Shown piece by piece: positions 33,038 through 39,378 of a stretch of 39,378 nt of DNA (the first letter of the stretch is position 1; each line of letters opens with the position of its first letter). The position numbers and the translations under genes are program-made. Source of the DNA: an uncultured Solobacterium sp. (lineage in GTDB: Bacteria > Bacillota_I > Bacilli_A > Erysipelotrichales > Erysipelotrichaceae); contig CALHUY010000032.1 of assembly GCA_938039295.1 (NCBI GenBank), positions 1 to 39,378 on the forward strand, written 5' to 3'. The notes below the pieces were generated by a model. It saw nothing but the letters and a program-made list of their open reading frames with translations. It ran no database searches and was not told the DNA's origin.

Positions 33038-33886
33038 ATGAAAGTTGCATTTGTTACAGATAGTGGTACTGGAAAATCAATTCGCGAATACGCAGAACAG
33101 GGAATTATCAGTCTTCCTTTGCAAATCAGCGTAGATGATAAAACATATCAAGATATGGAAACGTTAAATCGTAATGACTGTATTCGCTTAATGAAGGAAG
33201 AAAAAGTTCTAACAACATCTCAACCTTCTGCAGGCATTATCGAAGAATGTTTTGAAAGTTTAAAGGATCAAGGCGTTGAGTTAATCATCGCTGTCCCTAT
33301 TTGTAATGGTCTTTCAGGAACGATAAGTACAATGACCGCAATCGCAAATAGTTTAGATATCAAGATTATTTGTATTGATACCTATGTAACTGCAGTAGTA
33401 CAAGATTACTTAATTACAAATATTAAGAAGTGGTATGACGAAGGTAAATCTCATCTTGAGATTCAAATTTTAGTTGAAAAGATTATCAACTCCACAAATA
33501 CTTTACTGATTCCAGAAACACTGGATCAGTTTATTCGTGGAGGTCGTATGACACCACTTGCCGCAAAACTAGGACAACTTTTAAAAATTATTCCTGTTTT
33601 ACAAATCAATAAAAAAACTGCAGGTAAAGTTGATACCTTAACAAAAGTACGTACTTTCCGCAAAGCACTTAGCACTGCGGTAGATGAAATTGCCAAAGAT
33701 AATCCTGGTGAAAATACGCTCATTACAATCGCGCATGTCGCAAATATCTCTGAAGCAATGAATCTATTTCACACTATGACAGAACGCTTCCCAGAAGCTA
33801 CTATTCAAGTGATTGAATTACCTAATGCTATTGCAGTACACACAGGTGTTGGTTGTATTGCTATTCAGTATTTTCAAACCTGCTAA
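33038..33886 (+). CDS. DegV-family (FakB-like) fatty-acid-binding protein
   Basis: DegV proteins bind a fatty acid and, as FakB, present it to the FakA kinase for phosphorylation into membrane lipid. The 282-aa protein shows the family start AFVTDSGTG, the TSQPSAG motif near 58-64 that contacts the carboxylate, and FIRGGRMTPLAAKLGQLLKIIPVL near 167-190. GTGAGG precedes the ATG. Most genomes hold several paralogues, and no fakA is in view. The PBP gene begins 14 bases downstream, so the two are probably cotranscribed. Lipid and wall growth would then share a transcript. Confidence 0.9.
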   Translation: MKVAFVTDSGTGKSIREYAEQGIISLPLQISVDDKTYQDMETLNRNDCIRLMKEEKVLTTSQPSAGIIEECFESLKDQGVELIIAVPICNGLSGTISTMTAIANSLDIKIICIDTYVTAVVQDYLITNIKKWYDEGKSHLEIQILVEKIINSTNTLLIPETLDQFIRGGRMTPLAAKLGQLLKIIPVLQINKKTAGKVDTLTKVRTFRKALSTAVDEIAKDNPGENTLITIAHVANISEAMNLFHTMTERFPEATIQVIELPNAIAVHTGVGCIAIQYFQTC

Positions 33887-33900
33887 GAAACGGAGGTTCC

Positions 33901-36495
33901 ATGACAAAAAAGAAAAAGTCATTTTTGCCTGACTTTGATCATCCGGAAGTTGTTGAACAGCCAGATGAGAAGCAGCGCGAAAAATTACGAAAGAAATATA
34001 TACGTAAATTACGTTGGCAAAAGATCTTAACAGTATTCATGGTTTTGATTGTTGCGATATATCTTGTTGGTGGTGTTTACGCCGTACGCTATGCGAATAA
34101 GTTATTAAAAGGAATGCCAACACTGAATGTTGACGATTTAATCAGTACTGAGTCCTCAAAAATTTATGACGGTAATGGTACACTTCTTACAGAAATCGGT
34201 ACCTATTACCGTGAGAATATTGCCTACGAACAGATGCCTGAATCCTTAATTGATGCATTCTTATCCGTTGAAGATTCACGTTTCTTTGAACATAACGGAT
34301 TTGATATTCCTCGTTTTACAAAATCTGTTTTAGAAACAGTACTACGACATAATACGCAAGGTGGTTCCACATTTACGATGCAGTTGGTTAAAAATACCTA
34401 CTTTTCCGTCGAAGATGGTGATAACAGTACCGAGCGTTCAGCCACCCTTTCCTATAAGGCACAACAGATTGTGTTAAGTATGCAACTAGAAAAACAACTT
34501 AATAAGCGAGAAATCTTTGAGTTATATGTGAATAAACTTAACTTTGGTGATCGTATTCGTGGTGTACAAAAGGCTGCACTTTATTACTATGGTAAAAATG
34601 CAAACCAACTTACATTAGCAGAATCCGCATTACTTGCAGGTATTATTAACCTACCAAATACCTATAACCCATATAACTACTTAGACTATGCGACACAACG
34701 TCGTAATAACGTCCTAGATCTCATGCAATACCATGGCTATATCACAAGTGAAGAATGTACTTTAGCAAAATCCATTAAAGTCGAAGATACGCTTGTTGGT
34801 AAGTCAAACTTCAATACAGGTAATACACGATACGCATCTTACTTAGATGTTGTCTTAGATGAAGTACAACGCATGACAGGTCTTGACCCATTGTCTACTG
34901 GTATGTCCATCTATACTGCTTTAGATCCAACAATTCAAACCGAAATCGAAGCAATTCAAAATGGAGAAGTTGTTGATTTTGAAAGTGATCTAGTTCAGCT
35001 AGCGATGATCACCCTCAACAATAAGAACGGTGAAATCGTTGGTGTTGGTGGTGGTAGAAACTATGGTGGCGATGGTGGATCACGATTGTTAAATCGTGCC
35101 CTACAACAATACAAACAGCCAGGTTCCAGTATTAAACCAGTATTGGAGTATGCTCTTGCATTCGAGTATTTAGGATACTCCTTAGATGAAGTCTTAATTG
35201 ATAAACCAATTACCTATCCAGCCGAACAACGCGTATTAGTAAACTACAACGGTAAGTATGAGGGTGATGTTACGATCAAGGACGCAATGGCCAACTCTTT
35301 AAATACCCCTGCCATTCAAACATTGCAGAAAGTTACAGCGAAGATTGGTTCAGACGCAATTGTTGATTATTTAAAGAAGATTGGCTTCTCACAAGTCAAA
35401 TACAGTAACTATCACTTATCCTATGCAATTGGCGGTAATGACTTTACAGCTTCTGTTGCTGAGATGGCAGCTGCACATGCAATGCTAGTCAATTTAGGTG
35501 TTTATAACGAACCACATACTATTCGTCGTATTCAAACAGATGATGGCAATGTATATGAACCACAAAACCAAAATATTCGTGCACTTTCCTCTGGCAGTGC
35601 ATATCTTGTAGACCAGTTAATGGAAAATAACGTAAACCAAAACAAATATTATAACCACATGCAGATATTACAAAGTGGTTATCCAGTTTACGCAAAGACA
35701 GGTACAACTGACTGGGGTAATGACGGTTTACAATATGGTATCCCTAGTGGTGCAGCGAAAGATAAGTGGATGATCGCAAGTACATCTCAATACACCAATG
35801 CTGTATGGTATGGATTTGACCAAGCAATTGATGGTCAAATGACATACTTCCCTACTTGGCGAGATTGGAATACACCAGGACAAATTAATCGTCACATGTT
35901 AGATATAGAATCGTATATCTCACCAGATACAATTTGGGGTGTATCTCAACCAAGTGATGTGCAAGATGTAACATACCTTTACGGTACATATCCACATGTC
36001 ACAAATGATGGCGCAAATTATGGTGGTAAGACAATCACTTCCCAAGTATCTTCTACTGGCTTGAATTACACACCTACACAATACGCAAGTTCTTATCGTA
36101 ACAATAACAGTTACCTAGCAGGGCTTAACGCATCCATTTCTAATGGTATTGTTTATATCAACTGGTTAACACAAGATAGTTGTTCAGGTAGTCGTAATAT
36201 ATCCTTAAAGGATAACTACAATAACATCTCTAAATACGGTGCGTGTCTTGCATATAACAGTTTCTTACAGACATCTACAAACGCTAAGTTCTATGCCGAC
36301 TTATATCAAAACGATGTCTATATCACTTCTGTAACGAGTAAGACAAACATGTATGCAGGTCTACCTGAGTACTTTAAAGGCAATATCAAAGCCTGTGGAT
36401 ATTTTGTCACAAGTGGTGGCAAGAAGTCAGAAACAATCTGTACTGATGCTGGTTATTATGATCCAGATGCCACTGCTGCAAAAGACGCAAAATAA
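33901..36495 (+). CDS. Class A penicillin-binding protein (transglycosylase/transpeptidase)
   Basis: Polymerises and cross-links peptidoglycan at the outer membrane face. The 864-aa protein has a basic cytoplasmic N-terminus and one membrane helix near 45-65. A GT51 domain follows with EDSRFFEHNGFD (catalytic Glu) and GGSTFTMQLVKN. The transpeptidase domain has SSIK (nucleophile Ser in QPGSSIKP), SLN and KTGTT motifs, all intact. The C-terminal 200 residues are Asn/Tyr/Ser-rich, an extension I do not recognise. The start at 33901 follows GGAGG. The open frame extends upstream into degV but lacks a site there. A terminator follows directly. Confidence 0.95.
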   Translation: MTKKKKSFLPDFDHPEVVEQPDEKQREKLRKKYIRKLRWQKILTVFMVLIVAIYLVGGVYAVRYANKLLKGMPTLNVDDLISTESSKIYDGNGTLLTEIGTYYRENIAYEQMPESLIDAFLSVEDSRFFEHNGFDIPRFTKSVLETVLRHNTQGGSTFTMQLVKNTYFSVEDGDNSTERSATLSYKAQQIVLSMQLEKQLNKREIFELYVNKLNFGDRIRGVQKAALYYYGKNANQLTLAESALLAGIINLPNTYNPYNYLDYATQRRNNVLDLMQYHGYITSEECTLAKSIKVEDTLVGKSNFNTGNTRYASYLDVVLDEVQRMTGLDPLSTGMSIYTALDPTIQTEIEAIQNGEVVDFESDLVQLAMITLNNKNGEIVGVGGGRNYGGDGGSRLLNRALQQYKQPGSSIKPVLEYALAFEYLGYSLDEVLIDKPITYPAEQRVLVNYNGKYEGDVTIKDAMANSLNTPAIQTLQKVTAKIGSDAIVDYLKKIGFSQVKYSNYHLSYAIGGNDFTASVAEMAAAHAMLVNLGVYNEPHTIRRIQTDDGNVYEPQNQNIRALSSGSAYLVDQLMENNVNQNKYYNHMQILQSGYPVYAKTGTTDWGNDGLQYGIPSGAAKDKWMIASTSQYTNAVWYGFDQAIDGQMTYFPTWRDWNTPGQINRHMLDIESYISPDTIWGVSQPSDVQDVTYLYGTYPHVTNDGANYGGKTITSQVSSTGLNYTPTQYASSYRNNNSYLAGLNASISNGIVYINWLTQDSCSGSRNISLKDNYNNISKYGACLAYNSFLQTSTNAKFYADLYQNDVYITSVTSKTNMYAGLPEYFKGNIKACGYFVTSGGKKSETICTDAGYYDPDATAAKDAK

Positions 36496-36500
36496 ACAAT

Positions 36501-36532
36501 AAGAATCTATAGAGATATAGGTTCTTTTTTTA
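36501..36532 (+). terminator. Rho-independent terminator of degV-PBP
   Basis: A stem of about 11 bp (AAGAATCTATA / TATAGGTTCTT with a wobble) is followed by seven T, a few bases after the PBP stop. Confidence 0.85.
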
Positions 36533-36535
36533 TAA

Positions 36536-36572
36536 ACAAAAAGCGAATAATAGAAATACCTCTATCATTCGC
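36536..36572 (-). terminator. Rho-independent terminator of the lipoprotein pair
   Basis: On the minus strand GCGAATGATAGA pairs with TCTATTATTCGC (one wobble) and TTTTTG follows, 10 bases after the lipoprotein stop. Confidence 0.88.
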
Positions 36573-36581
36573 CACTGTATA

Positions 36582-37520
36582 TTACTTTCCCTCTGCCATA
36601 AGCTCTTTTACAGGGTCTGGAGTAACAATCTCATTAACTTGGTTGAGACCATTAATATACAATTGGAAATTATCTACTGTAGACATCTTTGTCTTTGTTT
36701 CCTTGTTGTCATATTGTGTGTCAATTGCAATATTTACTTCACTAGGAACGAGTTTAAACTCTCCATTTTCCATCTTTTCAAGTACAAGATGAATTTGTAA
36801 ATCGATAGATGTTATACTATCTTTTTCAGCTTCAAAAAGTCCACTATCTAAGAACGTCGATCGAAATGCAGAAACAACATCATAGTTATCTGTTGCGTTT
36901 CCTTTAAAGTCCAGAAATACAAATTGTTCATCTTCTGTCCTTGTAAACTGATCCGCAAATGTTTCACATAACTTATAGAATGCATCACTATGTCCTACCT
37001 CCGGATCTTTCTCTTCATAGATACCTTCTAAAGACTTACTCCATTCAGCTGTAGTTTTCCATCCTAATTCACGCCTATCATCTTTATATCTAACGTAAAT
37101 AGTTCCTTTACTAGGTGAGTATTGTAGTAGCCTAAACCAAAAATAATATGGTTCCGTAACCCTAAGAAGTTTTTCGTCAATTTTATCCTTGTCACCTTTA
37201 CTTTCATCATAATCAGACCACTCGCGATAAAATTTTTCTAGATATGTTTGTGGTTCAAATAGAATACTTCCTTGTCTACCAAACATAACATAACCGTATT
37301 TTCTTGTTTGTCTGAATTTTTGCAGGTTTTTAGTATAATAATAACTCTCATAATTTAAACTTTTTGCATCATGAAGAATTGTTGCAAATTTCATAACATC
37401 TTCAGCCGCATGTTCTGTAGATGTTTCTGCTGCAGAGTCCTCTGGTTTTCGACAAGCAGAAACAGTAACAGCCAAAACAACCGTAAGGAATATCAAAAAG
37501 ATCGTTCTTATATGTTTCAT
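36582..37520 (-). CDS. Putative lipoprotein of unknown function (LppX/DUF6612-like shape)
   Basis: A 312-aa predicted lipoprotein with signal peptide and lipobox VSAC (MKHIRTIFLIFLTVVLAVTVSAC) and a Glu/Ala/Ser-rich linker. The body is probably a curved beta-sheet, judging by alternating segments. The end, VDNFQLYINGLNQVNEIVTPD, resembles the closing motif of LppX/DUF6612-type lipoproteins, though only loosely. Its start overlaps the stop of the next lipoprotein gene by 4 bases (ATGA). The two share a motif (DQFTRTED here, DQFTITED there), so they look like diverged tandem copies. No function can be assigned. Confidence 0.72.
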   Translation of the reverse strand: MKHIRTIFLIFLTVVLAVTVSACRKPEDSAAETSTEHAAEDVMKFATILHDAKSLNYESYYYTKNLQKFRQTRKYGYVMFGRQGSILFEPQTYLEKFYREWSDYDESKGDKDKIDEKLLRVTEPYYFWFRLLQYSPSKGTIYVRYKDDRRELGWKTTAEWSKSLEGIYEEKDPEVGHSDAFYKLCETFADQFTRTEDEQFVFLDFKGNATDNYDVVSAFRSTFLDSGLFEAEKDSITSIDLQIHLVLEKMENGEFKLVPSEVNIAIDTQYDNKETKTKMSTVDNFQLYINGLNQVNEIVTPDPVKELMAEGK

Positions 37521-38320
37521 TTTAGTGCCCCCTCATCCGAAATTGCATTTTCAACTCCACTAGGAGCTTCTACATGAATTCCAGAGTTAATATTAGAATA
37601 CGTCACTTGACTAACCATTTTCTCCTTTGAAGATGAATACGAACGTCTAGAACATGTAAACGTAACTGATAATGGTGTATAGTCTGTTTTCGATACTGTT
37701 AAGTCAATGTTTAATTCTGCACTTTTATCATCAGGAAAAAAATGAAAGAGATTATTTGCTGATGTAGCAAATATATCAGAATTTTGACTCAAGAAATCTA
37801 TATCAGAATTTTGATAATGTATTGTGATAGTTTCTTTATCTTCTGTAATTGTAAATTGATCTTCTATTGTTCTGAAATATGAAATCGTATCACGCTGGAT
37901 TCCAACTGGCCTTTCATGTTTATCTGTATCGTATTTCTTGCGTTTCCATTGCGATTGAGTTTCTAATTTGTAATATAACTCACCATCTTCATAATAATAA
38001 TCATAAACAACACCAGCTTCGTTCTTAAATTTACCTAAAATAAGATCTTGTCTTAGGTAAATAATACCTGTAAATTCTTTTTCATTGTGATACGTAGCTG
38101 GTTGACCTGGTAATGGAGTAGAATGTTTACCATCTTCTGTATTAACGATGTGTATTTCACCTGTCTTCATTCTTTCAAAGCCTTGAAGAACCTTATCAAT
38201 CTTTTCTTCATCTGCTGCTTGCTTATTTTCATTCTTACTTTCAAAAGGATTACATCCAACTAAAGTAGTAATCATCAACAAACTCAAAATACTCATAAGT
38301 ATCTTTTTAAAGTTAATCAT
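37517..38320 (-). CDS. Putative lipoprotein of unknown function, diverged paralogue of its neighbour
   Basis: A 267-aa predicted lipoprotein: signal peptide with lipobox LVGC (MINFKKILMSILSLLMITTL then VGC) and a charged linker. The mature domain has the EDQFTITED segment in common with the following gene. It ends with a beta-rich region, TYSNINSGIHVEAPSGVENA. The start at 38320 follows AGGAGG at 9 bases. The frame runs upstream to 38362 without a better site. A clear promoter (TTGTGA, 17 bp, TATAAT) lies about 44 bases upstream. First gene of a two-gene operon. Confidence 0.72.
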   Translation of the reverse strand: MINFKKILMSILSLLMITTLVGCNPFESKNENKQAADEEKIDKVLQGFERMKTGEIHIVNTEDGKHSTPLPGQPATYHNEKEFTGIIYLRQDLILGKFKNEAGVVYDYYYEDGELYYKLETQSQWKRKKYDTDKHERPVGIQRDTISYFRTIEDQFTITEDKETITIHYQNSDIDFLSQNSDIFATSANNLFHFFPDDKSAELNIDLTVSKTDYTPLSVTFTCSRRSYSSSKEKMVSQVTYSNINSGIHVEAPSGVENAISDEGALK

Positions 38321-38363
38321 TAAACATAGCCTCCTAATCATATACCCCACAAGGTTAATCATA

Positions 38364-38392
38364 ATTATAACTATAAATCAGAAATATCACAA
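38364..38392 (-). promoter_or_regulatory. Promoter of the lipoprotein pair
   Basis: On the minus strand TTGTGA (38387-38392), a 17-bp spacer and a perfect TATAAT (38364-38369). The rest of the 193-base gap is AT-rich and otherwise holds the gpsA terminator. Confidence 0.7.
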
Positions 38393-38477
38393 TTTTACTA
38401 CTTATTTTAATCACTCTCAAATAAGAAAAACTAACAAAATAAAGCATTGTATTTTTTTATTATGTATGATTTTTTGA

Positions 38478-38507
38478 TAATAAATAAGGACATCTATATA
38501 GATGTCC
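38478..38507 (-). terminator. Rho-independent terminator of gpsA
   Basis: A perfect 20-base palindrome (38488-38507, arms GGACATCTAT) is followed on the minus strand by TTATTTATTA, 6 bases after the gpsA stop. The T-tract is broken, so efficiency may be moderate. Confidence 0.75.
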
Positions 38508-38513
38508 AATATA

Positions 38514-39378
38514 CTACTCTGCCTTTAAATCTCTTGCCATTAGATCTCTCATTGCATCTAATGGAGCTTTTCCTTCATAGAGTACTGCATATACTTCATT
38601 TGTGATAGGCATAGAAATATTACGCTTCTTCGCCTCTTCATAAACGACTTTACATGCAAATACACCTTCTACAGTCTTCTTATTTTCTTCCCAGAACTTT
38701 TTTGCACCTTTATCTAGACCAATCTGATAGCCAGCCATGAAGTTACGAGAATGACGTGATGTACAAGTAACAATCAAATCACCCACACCATCAAGACCTA
38801 AGTAAGTTTCTTGTTTACCACCTAAGGCAACGCCATAACGAGTCATCTCCGCAAGGCCACGTGTCATAAGACCTGCTCTTGCGTTATCACCCTGTCCACT
38901 ACCTTCTAAGATACCACTAGCAATTGCCATAACATTTTTGATGGCAACACCAATTTCTGCACCGATTACATCGGAGTTACGGTAGACACGGAAGTATTGG
39001 TTGGAGAATAAGTGCTGTACTGTCTTAGCAGCTTCCTCATTATCGCTTACTGCATTTACAGAAGTCATCAAGCGTTGAATTACTTCCTCAGCATGAGATG
39101 GACCAATCAAGGATACAATTGCGGCACACTTTTCTGTTGGTACAATCTTAGAAATCACAACACTTAAGCGCTCATGTGTAACTGGATGGAAGCCCTTTGC
39201 AACATTGATAATGATTGCTGGCTTTGTTAAATGCTGACTAGCCTTTGTAAGTACTTCTTCAAGTGCCATTGTTGGAACAGCAGCTAATACAACATCCGAA
39301 TCTGCTACAACAGATAAATCTGTACTTGCATGAATGTCATGGTTAATTTCTGTTTCAAAAAACTTTGTATTGTGATGA
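38514..39378 (-). CDS. gpsA: Glycerol-3-phosphate dehydrogenase [NAD(P)+], N-terminus cut by window edge
   Basis: Makes glycerol-3-phosphate from dihydroxyacetone phosphate for phospholipid synthesis. The frame stays open from the window edge: before the first visible Met it reads TDLSVVADSDVVLAAVPT, the normal GpsA strand after the Rossmann core. Only about the first 45-50 residues, with the GxGxxG loop, are missing. Visible landmarks are AKGF near the start, KNVMAIASGILEG with the catalytic Lys, the DLIVTCTSRHSRN loop and a C-terminal TNEVYAVLYEG stretch. A start at 39269 would be internal and is rejected. Confidence 0.94.
   Translation of the reverse strand, partial: HHNTKFFETEINHDIHASTDLSVVADSDVVLAAVPTMALEEVLTKASQHLTKPAIIINVAKGFHPVTHERLSVVISKIVPTEKCAAIVSLIGPSHAEEVIQRLMTSVNAVSDNEEAAKTVQHLFSNQYFRVYRNSDVIGAEIGVAIKNVMAIASGILEGSGQGDNARAGLMTRGLAEMTRYGVALGGKQETYLGLDGVGDLIVTCTSRHSRNFMAGYQIGLDKGAKKFWEENKKTVEGVFACKVVYEEAKKRNISMPITNEVYAVLYEGKAPLDAMRDLMARDLKAE

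Noticed and set aside
38514..39269. Complete short GpsA starting at the Met at 39269
   Set aside because: The frame stays open to the window edge and the upstream residues match the family, so the gene is simply cut by the window.
1..39378. CRISPR arrays, tRNA or rRNA genes
   Set aside because: No regularly spaced repeats with spacers and no tRNA-like CCA-ended cloverleaf or conserved rRNA segments were seen.

Overview
The window looks like chromosomal DNA of a low-GC Bacillota. The gene set (DnaE of the ~1,020-residue type, T-box control of leuS, scpA-scpB, class A PBP, BMP-type nucleoside ABC transporter) and the AT-rich codon use would suit an Erysipelotrichales-like anaerobe. That placement is inference from protein character, since no rRNA is present. 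I see no tRNA or rRNA gene, CRISPR array, transposase or phage gene, and no gene-free stretch longer than 300 bases.

Region 1 (1-11.7 kb) reads as a nucleoside-scavenging locus. On the minus strand are a phosphohexomutase-family enzyme (cut by the window edge), two BMP-system permeases, their double ATPase and the BMP lipoprotein, then YjjW (radical SAM activase) and YjjI (glycyl radical enzyme of unsettled function). Divergent to yjjI, on the plus strand, are an ADP-ribosylglycohydrolase-family protein and a nucleoside hydrolase that overlap by 4 bp. Together they could import nucleosides, cleave N-glycosidic bonds and process the released sugar anaerobically. A structured leader precedes the lipoprotein gene.

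Region 2 (11.7-20 kb) holds housekeeping and signalling genes: a mrp-response regulator-histidine kinase operon, with an 11-bp-period direct repeat before the regulator; purA; a secreted protein with an unusual C-terminal sorting signal behind a near-consensus promoter; and the scpA-scpB-DUF4358 lipoprotein-purB operon.

Region 3 (21.2-22.1 kb) is a small islet. An HD-domain gene sits between leuS and scpA, flanked by two ~120-bp direct repeats. Each repeat carries the same terminator, the same extended -10 promoter and the scpA start, so the inserted gene appears to be driven by a copy of the scpA promoter.

Region 4 (22.1-27 kb) has leuS with a T-box leader (Leu CTC specifier), a small NifX/NifB-like protein with a His/Cys tail, and a divergent pair of phosphatase-fold proteins (HAD and metallophosphoesterase). 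Both of these have lost key catalytic residues.

Region 5 (27-39.4 kb) contains a dnaE-response regulator-histidine kinase-TrmN6-like operon (a second two-component system, paralogous to the first), then degV and a class A PBP on the plus strand, two overlapping lipoprotein genes, and the 3' part of gpsA cut by the right edge.
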